From positions 16,367 to 80,366 of the forward strand of contig NZ_JONP01000023.1 in NCBI RefSeq assembly GCF_000711725.1: DNA of 64,000 nucleotides, given 5' to 3'. The number at the start of each line of letters is the position of its first letter. The stretch's first letter is position 1. The notes beneath the pieces are model-generated. The model searched no databases. It was not told where the DNA came from and saw only the letters and a program-made list of their open reading frames with translations. The DNA comes from Roseomonas aerilata DSM 19363. Its GTDB lineage: Bacteria > Pseudomonadota > Alphaproteobacteria > Acetobacterales > Acetobacteraceae. Shown here one piece after another: positions 1 through 8,647 of this stretch. A program made the position numbers and the translations under genes.

Positions 1-197
1 ATCAGCTCTGCCGCGCTCAGAGAGGGCGGACGCTGGACGAGGCCGGGGAACCACCGTGTCTCCCCGGCCCGGTCAGCCCCTCCATCAGCGGCCTGAACCC
101 GCGCGGCCGGCCGTTCCATCGACGAAGCGCGCTTCGAATCGGCCTCATCAGGCCGATCATCGACGATCGGATTTGCGGCCCGTCCATGCCTTGCGGC
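1..197. other. No gene recognised at window start
   Basis: This stretch lies downstream of the first minus-strand gene. I see no recognisable protein, RNA gene or clear terminator in it. The short open frames here have no family resemblance I can name. Confidence 0.5.
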
Positions 198-1187
198 CTA
201 ATCAGGCCGGATGCCGACCTCTCGTACCAGCTTCGCCCACATGGCGAGCTCCGTTTCCACGCGGCGGTCCAGGGTGGCAGGGTCCTCGAAGCTGACCAGT
301 CCGCCAGCCTCCACAGCCTTCTGCCGTAGCCGCTCATCGGCGAGGATGTCACGGCATTCACCGGCCAGCCGCTCTACGACCGGGCGGGGCGCTGCTTTCG
401 GGGCGAAAAGACCGAACCAGCTCTCCGCCGCGTAGCCGGGCAGCCCGGCCTCGGCCGCCGTGGGGACGTCCGGCAAGGCCGGGTGGCGCTCGGCGGCGGC
501 CATGGCGAGGGCGCGCAGGCGGCCATCGCGGATGGGGACGGCCACGGGCGGTGGCGTGGTCATGTAAAACTGAATGCGCCCGGCAAGGACGTCGCTCATC
601 GTCTCGCCCGTGCCCCGATAGGGCACGTGCACCAGGTCAATCCCCGTCCGTTGCTTCAGCAATTCCGTGCCCAGGTGCTGGAGCGAGCCGGCGCCGGAGG
701 AGGCGTAGTTCAACTGCCCCGGCCGGGCGCGCGCGTAGGTGATGAACTCCGACAGGCTGCGCACGGGGATGGTCGGGTGGACCATCATCACCTGAGGCGC
801 CTGCAGGATGAGGGAGACAGAGGCCAGGTCGCGGCGCGGGTCGAAGTCGCCGAACCCTTCGACCGCAGGCTTCCCGGTTACGGTACCGGAGTAGCCGATC
901 AGCAGTGTGTGCCCGTCCGGGCGCGCGCGGATCACGGCCTGCAGCGCGATCATGCCGTTGCCGCCCGCCCGGTTCTCCACCACCACAGGAACACCCAGCC
1001 GCTCCGACAATGGCTGGGCGATCAGCCGCGCTGTGTAGTCGGTAGTGCCGCCGGCAGGACCGCTGACGATCAGCGTCACGGGGCGGGACGGAAAGTCAGC
1101 CGCCCGGAGGGGAACAGCGACGAGCAGTCCCGCTCCCGTGACCATGCCGCCGATCAGCCCCCGGCGCCCTGTCTTCCCCTGCTGCAT
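198..1187 (-). CDS. Bug-family (TTT) periplasmic solute receptor
   Basis: A 329-residue extracytoplasmic receptor of the Bug/TctC type, which binds small carboxylates or similar ligands in the periplasm. The N-terminus has paired arginines and a hydrophobic core ending in an Ala-Ala-Asp cleavage-like site. The mature part opens with FPSRPVTLIVSGPAGGTTD, the family's first strand and ligand loop, followed by VVVENRAGGNG and later YASSGAGSLQHLG. It is last in a minus-strand operon and overlaps the 3' end of the CoA-transferase gene by 34 bases. No TctA/TctB membrane partners are in the window. The position suggests it serves the acid handled by the neighbouring CoA-transferase and lyase (inference). 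Confidence 0.9.
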   Translation of the reverse strand: MQQGKTGRRGLIGGMVTGAGLLVAVPLRAADFPSRPVTLIVSGPAGGTTDYTARLIAQPLSERLGVPVVVENRAGGNGMIALQAVIRARPDGHTLLIGYSGTVTGKPAVEGFGDFDPRRDLASVSLILQAPQVMMVHPTIPVRSLSEFITYARARPGQLNYASSGAGSLQHLGTELLKQRTGIDLVHVPYRGTGETMSDVLAGRIQFYMTTPPPVAVPIRDGRLRALAMAAAERHPALPDVPTAAEAGLPGYAAESWFGLFAPKAAPRPVVERLAGECRDILADERLRQKAVEAGGLVSFEDPATLDRRVETELAMWAKLVREVGIRPD

Positions 1188-2446
1188 GGTGCTTCGTCTC
1201 CTTCGTTCTTCGTCGCAGGTCCGTTGCCGGGACCTTGCGCGTCGCCGGTGCCGGCGAGAACGTGGTGCCGCTCCAGCGCCGTGATTTCATCCGCGCCGAA
1301 CCCGGCCTCCATCAAGATCTCCGCGTTATGCTCGCCCAGGCGAGGGGGCTGGCGCCGCAGGCCTGCGCGCTCGCGCGTTCCGCCGAACTCCACCGGGAGG
1401 GCGGGCAGGAGGGCCTCCGCTACCCCGCCGCCGAGGGCGGAGATAGCCGTGGCGAGAAGCCCGCCACCCGCAAGGAGGTGGGGGTCCTCGAAGAGGTCGG
1501 CGGGCTTGCCCACCGGGGCCCAGGAGATGGCGGCCGCCTCGCACCGCGTCACCACTTCTTCCCGAGGAAGCTTCGCCAGACGCTTCTTCAGTTCGGGAAT
1601 CAGCCACGGGCGCTGGCGGGCGCGGTCGGCGTTGGTGCCGAGGCGGCTGTCGGCGGCCAGGTCGTCGAAGCCGAAGGCCGCGCAGAAGCGCACCCACTGC
1701 GCGTCGCTGGTGACGCCGACGAAGACCTGCTCGCCCTCCGCCGTGGCGAAGGGCTCGTACACGCCCCAGGCGCCGCGGCGGGCGGGCATGGGTGGCACAG
1801 GCTCTCCGGTCGCCGCGGCGCCCGCCATATGGGAGCCGACGAGGAAGACAGCAGATTCAAAGAGGGCGCTGCCCACGCGCTGGCCCTGCCCGGTACGATC
1901 GCGTTCGCGCAGCGCGGCGAGTACGCCGACCACACCGAAGACCGCGCCCATGATGTCCACCACCGAGGCGCCGGCGCGGAGCGGCTGACCAGGCGGGCCG
2001 GTCATGTAGGCGAGGCCGGACTGGAACTGCACCACTTCGTCCAGGGCCGGCCGGTGCTCGTAGGGGCCGGCGAGGAAACCCTTGAGCGCGAGGTAGACGA
2101 GCCGCGGGTTGCGGGCTGAGAGCGTGTCCCACCCGCAGCCCAGTCGCTCCATCGTGCCCGGTCCGTAATTCTCCAGCACCACGTCAGCTCCGGCGACGAG
2201 GCGGTGCACGGCGTCCTGCCCCGCGGGTGACTTCAGGTCGATGGCGAGGGACCGCTTGTTGCGATTGAACGTGGCGAAGAAGCCGGAGGCAAAGCCTGGC
2301 AGGCGGCGCGTGTGGTCGCCGGTTGGAGCGGGCTCCACCTTCACCACCTCGGCGCCAAGGTCAGCCAGCAGGAGGCCCGCGCAGGGACCCATAATGGTGT
2401 GGGAAAACTCGAGGACGCGCAGCCCCTCCAGTGGACGGACGCTCAC
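1154..2446 (-). CDS. CaiB/BaiF family III CoA-transferase
   Basis: A 430-residue class III CoA-transferase, moving CoA between carboxylic acids in the cytoplasm. The N-terminus reads LEGLRVLEFSHTIMGPCAG, then LADLGAEVVKVEP and NRNKRSLAIDLKSPAG, all hallmark segments. The PALDEVVQFQSG stretch should carry the catalytic aspartate. The start is GTG, overlapping the stop of the upstream lyase gene (GTGA), so the two are probably translationally coupled. The last ~30 residues are polar and low-complexity and run into the next gene. Paired with an HMG-CoA-lyase-like enzyme, it most likely activates a hydroxy-dicarboxylate such as citramalate or a methylglutarate relative. Family certain, substrate unproven. 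Confidence 0.9.
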   Translation of the reverse strand: MSVRPLEGLRVLEFSHTIMGPCAGLLLADLGAEVVKVEPAPTGDHTRRLPGFASGFFATFNRNKRSLAIDLKSPAGQDAVHRLVAGADVVLENYGPGTMERLGCGWDTLSARNPRLVYLALKGFLAGPYEHRPALDEVVQFQSGLAYMTGPPGQPLRAGASVVDIMGAVFGVVGVLAALRERDRTGQGQRVGSALFESAVFLVGSHMAGAAATGEPVPPMPARRGAWGVYEPFATAEGEQVFVGVTSDAQWVRFCAAFGFDDLAADSRLGTNADRARQRPWLIPELKKRLAKLPREEVVTRCEAAAISWAPVGKPADLFEDPHLLAGGGLLATAISALGGGVAEALLPALPVEFGGTRERAGLRRQPPRLGEHNAEILMEAGFGADEITALERHHVLAGTGDAQGPGNGPATKNEGDEAPCSRGRQGAGG

Positions 2447-3405
2447 GCCGCTGCCCTCTCGCGGAAGGTGCGAAGGCTGCCGCCGCGCAGCAGGGCGCTC
2501 GGCAGAGGGTGCCCGACAATGCGCTCTGCCAAGTGACCCGCCTCGATCAGCGCGTCGAGATCAACGCCAGTTTCGATACCCATTTCCTCGCAGAGCAGGA
2601 CCATTTCCTCGCTCGCGATGTTGCCTGGCGCGCCCTTGTGGGCGGCGAAAGGACAGCCGCCGAGACCGCCCACGGTGGTGTCGAAGCTGGCGACGCCCAT
2701 CCGCAGCCCAGCATGGGCATTGGCCACGGCCAAACCGCGCGTGTCGTGCAGATGCAGAGTGATCGCTAGCTCCGGCCAGCGTGCCCTCACCTCGCCAACC
2801 AGCCGCTCCACCTGCGACGGGTTGGCCCAGCCCATGGTGTCGGCGAGCGACAGGCGGGCGATGGTCGCGCCCGCCTCCTTCGCCACCGCCATGCCACCCG
2901 CAACCGCCTGCAACACCTGGTCGGGCATCACCGCGCCCTGGAAGTTGCAGCCGAAGGCAGCCATGACGCCGATGCGCTCCACCGGAATTCCAGCAGCGAG
3001 ATGCGCAGCCGTCTGTGCGCGCATCGCCTCCAACTGGCCCGTCCAGTCGCGGTTCAGGTTCTTCCGTGAGAAGGCTTCGGAAGCCGAGAGGGAGATGGAG
3101 CCATTCAGGCGCAGCCGATCGCGAAAGGTTAGGGCCCGCTCCAGCCCGCGCTCGTTGAACCACAGCGCGGTGAAGTCCACTCCCGCGCGCGGGGCGACCC
3201 CCGACACCACGGCCTCCGCATCCGCCCAGCCCGGCACGAGCTTGGGCGAGACGAAGGAGGCGACCTGGATATGCCGTAGGCCGGTGGTCGAGAGCGCGTC
3301 GATCAGCGCGACCTTGTCGGCCGTCGGGATGGGACCCGGCTCGATCTGGAAGCCCTCGCGCGGGCCCTCCTCGTTGATGGAGACGCGGCGGGGCAGGTCT
3401 GTCAT
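2443..3405 (-). CDS. Hydroxymethylglutaryl-CoA lyase-like enzyme
   Basis: A 320-residue TIM-barrel lyase of the HMGL/DRE family, cleaving 3-hydroxy-3-methyl-acyl-CoA esters to acetyl-CoA plus a keto acid. The entry motif is INEEGPREGFQIE. HLHDTRG supplies metal-ligand histidines and TVGGLGGCPFA holds the family's active-site cysteine. Length is normal for bacterial enzymes. It overlaps the CoA-transferase start, so product and substrate are probably linked. HMG-CoA (leucine catabolism) is the textbook substrate, but no leucine-degradation genes are present here. A citramalyl-CoA or related ester fits the neighbouring LeuCD-like hydro-lyase better (inference). Confidence 0.88.
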   Translation of the reverse strand: MTDLPRRVSINEEGPREGFQIEPGPIPTADKVALIDALSTTGLRHIQVASFVSPKLVPGWADAEAVVSGVAPRAGVDFTALWFNERGLERALTFRDRLRLNGSISLSASEAFSRKNLNRDWTGQLEAMRAQTAAHLAAGIPVERIGVMAAFGCNFQGAVMPDQVLQAVAGGMAVAKEAGATIARLSLADTMGWANPSQVERLVGEVRARWPELAITLHLHDTRGLAVANAHAGLRMGVASFDTTVGGLGGCPFAAHKGAPGNIASEEMVLLCEEMGIETGVDLDALIEAGHLAERIVGHPLPSALLRGGSLRTFRERAAA

Positions 3406-3446
3406 GCGGGCACTCTCGCGGGTCGTGGGCGGCGGATGACGCAGTG

Positions 3447-4430
3447 TCAGCTCGGCTGAATCCCTGCGCGGCGAACGACGGCGCCGAAGGTCTGGCGATC
3501 GCGGCGGACCTGCTCGGCGAAGTCCCGGGCATCGGTCGGCGCGGCCTCGAAGCCTGCAGCGGCGAGGCGCTGGCGGGTGGCCAAGTCGCTGCCCGCTGCA
3601 ATAAGTGCGGCTCCTGCTTTCTCCACGATCGGCGCCGGCAGGCCCGCAGGCCCGAACAGGCCGAGCCAGCTCGTCACATCAAAACCGGTTAGCCCGCTCT
3701 CTGCGAGCGTCGGCAAGTTGGGCTGCGAGGCGGCACGTGTCGCGCCGGTGGTCGCGAGCATTCGCGCCCTTCCCCCCTCTACGATGGGCGCCGCTGAGGA
3801 GAGTGTGATGCACGCCGCCTCCAGATTACCGGCCGCGAGGTCATTCGCCGCCTCGGCACCGCCGCGATAGGGAATGTGCTCGAAGCGCAGTCCTGCGGCC
3901 TGGGCGAACGCCTCTCCAGCGATATGGCCGCTGCTGCCTACGCCTGGCGAGCCGAACGTGACCGGCTGTGGACGCTCCCGCGCGGCGGCGATGAACTCCG
4001 CCACGCTGCGTGCCGGAAAACGCGCGCCGATGACCCAGACATAAGCCTGGACCGTGGCGCGGCCGAGATAGGTGAAGGCTGTTTCATAATCGACGGGCAG
4101 GTTTCGGAAGAGCAGCGGCGCGACGACATGGGCTGCGGAATCGAAGAGCAGGGTGTATCCGTCGGCCGGGCTGCGGGCTACCGCTGCCGCACCGACCGTA
4201 CCACCTGCCCCCGTGCGATTCTCGATGACCACGCTCTGCCCTAACGCCTCGGACATCCGGGGCTGGAGGAGCCGCGCAATGGTGTCGGCCGCGCCGCCTG
4301 CCGCGTAGTTCACGACGATCCGAACAGGCCTCTCGGGCCAGGGCGCTTGAGCACGTCCCGCGGAAGGCAGGGCGAACGCAGCTGGAAGTCCCAGCATGAC
4401 GCGGCGGCGTAGCGGCGGGACAGTTTGCAT
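3447..4430 (-). CDS. Bug-family (TTT) periplasmic solute receptor
   Basis: A 327-residue Bug receptor and first gene of the minus-strand operon. The leader RRRVMLGLPAAFALPSAGRA is a twin-arginine-like or Sec signal. The mature start is WPERPVRIVVNYAAGGAAD, and VVIENRTGAGGTVG and FGSPGVGSSGH follow, as in other Bug proteins. Its divergent neighbour is an IclR gene only ~95 bases away with a palindrome between, so it is probably induced through that regulator. It is the second receptor in one four-gene operon, which suggests two related ligands or functional divergence. Confidence 0.9.
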   Translation of the reverse strand: MQTVPPLRRRVMLGLPAAFALPSAGRAQAPWPERPVRIVVNYAAGGAADTIARLLQPRMSEALGQSVVIENRTGAGGTVGAAAVARSPADGYTLLFDSAAHVVAPLLFRNLPVDYETAFTYLGRATVQAYVWVIGARFPARSVAEFIAAARERPQPVTFGSPGVGSSGHIAGEAFAQAAGLRFEHIPYRGGAEAANDLAAGNLEAACITLSSAAPIVEGGRARMLATTGATRAASQPNLPTLAESGLTGFDVTSWLGLFGPAGLPAPIVEKAGAALIAAGSDLATRQRLAAAGFEAAPTDARDFAEQVRRDRQTFGAVVRRAGIQPS

Positions 4431-4471
4431 CGCTCTCTCCCAAATCGCGCAGACTAAGTGTCGCGACGTCG

Positions 4472-4486
4472 TTCTGTTGTGCAGAA
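4472..4486. promoter_or_regulatory. Candidate IclR operator between divergent genes
   Basis: TTCTGTTGTGCAGAA is a perfect inverted repeat with 5-base arms and a 5-base spacer. It is followed four bases later by a second copy of the half site (GTTCTGTTCTAG). It sits between the divergent receptor and IclR starts. A 15-bp palindrome in this position is the usual arrangement for IclR-type autoregulation; binding itself is inference. Confidence 0.45.
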
Positions 4487-4524
4487 TGCTTGTTCTGTTC
4501 TAGTGAAGGTGGCAGTCTTCGGAC

Positions 4525-5268
4525 ATGCAGGTCAAGTCGGCTGAAGAAAAGGCAAATGAGGCGGCCAGGAGTTGGGCGTCCCCCGGGGTCACGGCGCTTG
4601 AGCGAGGGCTCGCCGTGCTGGACGAGCTGGGCGCGGCCGGGGGACCGGTCAGTCTAGTCGATCTCGCGCAGCGTACCGGCCTCTACAAAAGCACGCTGCT
4701 CCGGCTACTCGCATCCCTGGAGCGCTGCCGCTATGCGGTCCGCCAAGCGGATGGACGTTATCGTCTGGGGCCGGTCCTGTTCCGGCTCGGCCAGTGCTAC
4801 GCGAACGGCTTCGACCTCCGAGCGGCGCTTGATCCCGCTCTCACACGGCTCGCCGCCGCGACGCAGGAAGCGGCATCCTTCTTCGTTCGCGAGGGCGAGG
4901 CGCGCCTCTGCCTGGCACGCGTGGAGGGCCGGCAAGAGGTGCGCGACTGGGTCACCATCGGAACGCTGCTACCGATGAAGGGCGCCGCGGGCCACCTGCT
5001 GCGCTGCTTCGAGACTGGATACCGTCCCGGCCTTCCACTGATCCACACCTCCTTCGGCGAGCGGACGCCTGAGGTCGCAGCGATCAGCGCACCGGTTTTT
5101 CGCAACGGCGCCGTGCTTGCCGGCGCGCTCACCGTCAGCGGCACCTGCACCCGCTTCCGCGACGAGGCGCACCGCGCTGAGATGACGGAAGTGCTGTGGC
5201 AGGAGGCGAAGGCACTGACGGCCGAACTTGATGGCGACGTCTCGAGCTTCCGGGATGGGCCCGGCTGA
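4525..5268 (+). CDS. IclR-family transcriptional regulator
   Basis: A 247-residue IclR regulator. Residues ~20-85 form the winged helix (ALERGLAVLDELGAAGG, then SLVDLAQRTGLYKSTLLRLL as the recognition helix). The C-terminal ~160 residues are the effector-binding GAF-like domain, with the HLLRCFETG stretch typical of the family. It diverges from the receptor/lyase/CoA-transferase operon and is followed after ~35 bases by the LeuCD-like pair in the same direction. It may therefore control both arms. The effector is probably the organic acid handled here; which acid is unknown. Confidence 0.9.
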   Translation: MQVKSAEEKANEAARSWASPGVTALERGLAVLDELGAAGGPVSLVDLAQRTGLYKSTLLRLLASLERCRYAVRQADGRYRLGPVLFRLGQCYANGFDLRAALDPALTRLAAATQEAASFFVREGEARLCLARVEGRQEVRDWVTIGTLLPMKGAAGHLLRCFETGYRPGLPLIHTSFGERTPEVAAISAPVFRNGAVLAGALTVSGTCTRFRDEAHRAEMTEVLWQEAKALTAELDGDVSSFRDGPG

Positions 5269-5303
5269 AGGAACGCCCATAGGTGGTGTCGGAGAGGGAA
5301 GAT

Positions 5304-6692
5304 ATGGGTCGCACGCTGCTGGACAAGCTTTGGGACCGCCACGTCATCGAGGCGCTCGCGCCCGGCGTGGATTTGATGAATGTCGACCGTCACTACCTCC
5401 TTGAGATGCGCGCCGGCGCTTTCGGGGTGCTGGAGGAACGCGGTCTCCCGGTGCGGGACCCGGACCGCACCATTGGTGTCGTCGACCACGTCGTCTCCTC
5501 TGCTCCCGGACGTGCCGGGGGTGCGCCGTGGACAGCGAAGCACCTCGCCGCAATGCGCACAGGCTGCGAACGCCACGGCGTGGTGCTGCTTGACATCGAT
5601 CACCCGGATCAGGGCATTGCCCACGTTGCCGGACCGGAGCTGGGCCTGACCCATCCGGGCATGCTCGTCGTCTGCCCCGACAGCCATACCAGCACGCACG
5701 GCGCGCTCGGCGCCCTCGCCTGGGGCATTGGCTTCTCCGAGGTGGCGCATGTCCTCGCCACCTCGACCATCGTCCAGCGCAAGCCCCGGTCCATGCGGAT
5801 TCGCTTCGAGGGCGAGGCGCCAGCCGGCATCACCGCGAAGGACCTGGCGCTTGCGGCACTCGCGGTGGTGGGGGCGGGCGGCGGCGTTGGCCACGCCATC
5901 GAGTTCGCCGGCCCGGCCATACGTGCCCTCGGCGTTGAGGGCCGTATGACCCTCTGCAACATGGCCGTCGAGCTGGGCGCCAAAATCGGAATGGTGGCGC
6001 CGGACGAGACAGTCTTCACATGGCTTCAAGGCCGCCGCCACGCCCCTGGCTCAGCTTACTGGAACGCCGCCGTGAAGGATTGGCAGGCTCTCCGAACGGA
6101 TGAGGGCGCGGTCTTCGACCGGGATGTTGCGGTTGGCATCGCGGGCCTCGCCCCGCAGATCACCTGGGGCACTAGCCCTGAGCACGTTATGCCCGTGGAC
6201 GGCCGGATTCCCGATCCGGCGGTCGCGCCTGACGACACACGCCGCAAGGCTTGGGCCGACGCGCTGAATTATATGGGCCTCGTAGCGGGCGAGCTCTTGC
6301 TCGGCCAGAAGGTAGACCAGGTCTTCATCGGCTCCTGCACGAATGCCCGCCTCTCCGACCTGCGGGAGGCCGCCTTCGCGCTCGGGGACGGCCGGGTAGC
6401 GCCGGGCGTGACGGCCTGGGTTGTCGCGGGTTCACAGGGTGTGAAGCGCGCCGCGGAGGCCGAAGGGCTGGACGAGGTCTTCCGCAAGGCCGGCTTCGAG
6501 TGGCGCGAGCCGGGCTGCTCGCTTTGCGTCGGCGCGAATGGCGAGTTCGTGCCGTCGGGAGCGCGCTGCGTGTCCACCTCAAATCGGAACTTTGTCGGCC
6601 GGCAGGGCCCGGGTGCACGCACGCACCTCGCCAGCCCCGCCATGGCGGCACGCGCCGCCGTTTCCGGCGCGATCGTCGATCCAAGGAGCTGA
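5304..6692 (+). CDS. LeuC-like aconitase-family hydro-lyase, large subunit
   Basis: A ~462-residue large subunit of the isopropylmalate isomerase / dimethylmaleate / citraconate hydratase group. I chose the ATG preceded by GGAGAGGGA rather than a GTG 21 bases upstream. Fe-S cysteines are visible in FIGSCTNARLSDL and GCSLCVGANGEFV. DSHTSTHGALGALAWGIG is the family signature. It ends five bases before its small-subunit partner. It could isomerise 3-isopropylmalate, but no leuA or leuB is near. Beside a CoA-transferase and an HMGL-like lyase it more likely hydrates or dehydrates a C5-C6 branched dicarboxylate such as citraconate/citramalate. Confidence 0.88.
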   Translation: MGRTLLDKLWDRHVIEALAPGVDLMNVDRHYLLEMRAGAFGVLEERGLPVRDPDRTIGVVDHVVSSAPGRAGGAPWTAKHLAAMRTGCERHGVVLLDIDHPDQGIAHVAGPELGLTHPGMLVVCPDSHTSTHGALGALAWGIGFSEVAHVLATSTIVQRKPRSMRIRFEGEAPAGITAKDLALAALAVVGAGGGVGHAIEFAGPAIRALGVEGRMTLCNMAVELGAKIGMVAPDETVFTWLQGRRHAPGSAYWNAAVKDWQALRTDEGAVFDRDVAVGIAGLAPQITWGTSPEHVMPVDGRIPDPAVAPDDTRRKAWADALNYMGLVAGELLLGQKVDQVFIGSCTNARLSDLREAAFALGDGRVAPGVTAWVVAGSQGVKRAAEAEGLDEVFRKAGFEWREPGCSLCVGANGEFVPSGARCVSTSNRNFVGRQGPGARTHLASPAMAARAAVSGAIVDPRS

Positions 6693-6696
6693 ACCG

Positions 6697-7332
6697 ATGG
6701 ACTCCTTCACCAAACTGACCGGGCCGGCAGCGCCCGTTCCAATGAACAACCTCGACACGGACATGATCATCCGTGTCGAGCGCTCCGCCGGCGTTCCGCG
6801 CGCGGAGCTCGGGCCCTACGCGCTTGAATCCTGGCGCTTCCTTCCGGACGGCTCACCGAATCCTGCCTGCACCCTTAACCAAGCGCCCTTCAACCAGGCA
6901 TGCATCCTCGTCGGCGCCGAGAACTTCGGCTGCGGCTCGGCGCGCGAGACGGCGGTCTGGGCACTGCATGGCTTCGGGATCCGCAGCGTCATTGCGCCTT
7001 CCTTTGGCGGTGCCTTTCACGACAACCTCTTCGAGAATGGCATGCTGCCGGTCCGCCTTCCAGCGGAGGAGGTGGCAGCACTGCGCTCCTTGGTAGAGCG
7101 GCACCCGATTTTGACGGTGGATCTGGAACGGCAGGAGATTCGCGGAGAGGGCGTTAGCCTTTCCTTCCAAGTGGAGCCCCTGCGAAGGAGGATGCTGCTG
7201 GAAGGGATGGACCCGATCGGTCTGACAATGACACGCGAGCCGGCAATCGCTGCCTTCCAAGCGCACGACGCAGAGCGCCGACCCTGGCTCGTCTCCGAGG
7301 CGCGTGGCGGATCTGTCAGACGAAGCACCTGA
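6697..7332 (+). CDS. LeuD-like hydro-lyase, small subunit
   Basis: A 211-residue swivel-domain small subunit that forms the active site with the LeuC-like partner immediately upstream (AAGGAG ribosome site in the 3' end of that gene). Recognisable segments are NNLDTDMIIRV, ENFGCGSARETAVWAL and VIAPSFGGAFHDNLFENG. Canonical LeuD has SSREHAPWAL at the second motif; here it reads SARETAVWAL, so the conserved His is Thr. That points to a substrate other than isopropylmalate (inference). Transcription probably continues from the IclR gene, since there is no gap for a separate promoter. Confidence 0.87.
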   Translation: MDSFTKLTGPAAPVPMNNLDTDMIIRVERSAGVPRAELGPYALESWRFLPDGSPNPACTLNQAPFNQACILVGAENFGCGSARETAVWALHGFGIRSVIAPSFGGAFHDNLFENGMLPVRLPAEEVAALRSLVERHPILTVDLERQEIRGEGVSLSFQVEPLRRRMLLEGMDPIGLTMTREPAIAAFQAHDAERRPWLVSEARGGSVRRST

Positions 7333-7774
7333 TCAGGCTTGGGCTCGGCTGCCTCTAGACGCGAGACGAACATAGGCGGGCTACAAGGTCATGGCGATGG
7401 TGAGGAAGATACAGCCTCGGAAGATCGACGGGCGCGACATACAGGCTGAAGCCGCCTGCGTCGAGAAGCTGTCCAGGTTGCTGCCCGGTCTGCCCGCTAT
7501 CACAGCTGTTTGCGACCCGTTGCGAACTTCGCAACACAACCGCCGAAGGAGTAAGCCCTACAGCCAACCAACCGAGCATTACCACCAGTACAAGTACCGG
7601 CTTTGATGGGCGCAGACGGTGATACGCTCCTCAGTCAAAGCTGAGTGGAGGTCTCCGAGGCAGCCTGCCACAGGCGCCCCGTCAACTTCGCTCAATATTT
7701 TGCCCGAAGCGCAGGTAACGACTCACAGTAACGCGGGTTTTGCCAAGCACCTGACAAACGTAGCCGCCGTTCGG
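7333..7774. other. Intergenic region without recognisable gene
   Basis: About 440 bases lie between the convergent LeuD-like and CitE-like genes. Short open frames here show no family motifs. The base composition is lower in GC around 7500-7600 than the flanking genes. I see no clear hairpin terminator. Confidence 0.5.
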
Positions 7775-8647
7775 TCATGTGGTTTTGGTTCTCCAACTCT
7801 GAGCACGTGCCAGCAAGCGGCGCGCGCGCTCGACAATGGGCAAGTCGATCATCCGCCCCTCGAAGGCTACCGCACCCGATCTTTGGGAGAGCGCCACGTC
7901 GAAGGCCGCAACGAGGCGGCGGGCCCGGTCTAGCTCCTCCTCCGTCGCGCCGTACTCCTCGTTGATGACGGGCACATGGGCCGGGTGGATGCAGGATGCC
8001 GCGGCGAAGCCCAAGGCGCGCGCGCGGCGCAGTCCCGCCCGATAACCCTCCAGGTCTTCCAGGTTGGAGAGGCTGCCCAACGAGCCCATCGGCACGATCC
8101 CCGCCGCTCGGCAGGCCGCGATGCACTGGGCGGCCCAGACATACAGCCCATCGGCCGTCGGCGCAGCGCCGAGCTCCGTTGCCAAATCCTCTCCCCCGAT
8201 ACCCATGCCCGCCACTCTCGGATCCGCGCCGGCGATCGCTGCCATCTGCGGCAGGGCGGCTACCGTCTCGACCAATGCCAGGAACTTTGTGCTGCCCACA
8301 GGCATGCCGCAAGCCGCCTCACGGTCGGTCACCGCGTCGGAGAGGAGGCGGACATGGTCGGGGCCGAGCACCTTGGTCAGCATCAGCGCCGCGACGCCCG
8401 GCCCTACGGCTGCCGCGATGTCCGGCACCGCCAATGACAGTGGCTGATTGATCCGCACGACGACTGCGGCACCCTCCTGCGAGACGCGCGGAACGGCGCC
8501 AACCAGCGCGTGTCGGGCAGCTCCCTTCTCGGAGGGAGGGATTGAATCCTCGAGGTCCAGGATGATCGCGTCCGCGCCACGCGTATGCGCCTTTGCGATG
8601 AACCGCTCCGCCGTTGCTGGAACGAAGAGGAGAGAGCGCCAATTCAT
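7775..8647 (-). CDS. CitE-like CoA-ester lyase (citramalyl-CoA lyase candidate)
   Basis: A 290-residue HpcH/HpaI-type TIM-barrel lyase of the CitE family. Visible motifs are SLLFVPATAERFIAKA, DAIILDLEDSIPPSEK with the metal-binding acidic pair, and VAGMGIGGEDLATELG. These enzymes cleave malyl-, citramalyl- or citryl-CoA esters. It is last of four genes overlapping by ATGA, after a CoA-transferase and a hotdog hydratase. That matches the itaconate-degradation order seen in Pseudomonas and Yersinia (CoA-transferase, itaconyl-CoA hydratase, (S)-citramalyl-CoA lyase), which yields acetyl-CoA and pyruvate. Family sure; citramalyl-CoA specificity is inferred from context. Confidence 0.88.
   Translation of the reverse strand: MNWRSLLFVPATAERFIAKAHTRGADAIILDLEDSIPPSEKGAARHALVGAVPRVSQEGAAVVVRINQPLSLAVPDIAAAVGPGVAALMLTKVLGPDHVRLLSDAVTDREAACGMPVGSTKFLALVETVAALPQMAAIAGADPRVAGMGIGGEDLATELGAAPTADGLYVWAAQCIAACRAAGIVPMGSLGSLSNLEDLEGYRAGLRRARALGFAAASCIHPAHVPVINEEYGATEEELDRARRLVAAFDVALSQRSGAVAFEGRMIDLPIVERARRLLARAQSWRTKTT

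Noticed and set aside
483..1988. Long open frames opposite the CoA-transferase, receptor and other genes
   Set aside because: Their translations are Arg/Pro/Ala-rich with no family motifs and arise from the GC-biased codon use of the real genes on the other strand. The same applies to long frames at 4797-6041, 19347-20267, 23353-24636, 26549-27937, 38987-40531 and 52472-53860.
5304..7332. Leucine biosynthesis leuCD
   Set aside because: No leuA or leuB nearby, the LeuD loop is altered, and the genes sit with an IclR regulator, CoA-transferase and lyase. A catabolic hydro-lyase is more likely, so no leu symbols were given.
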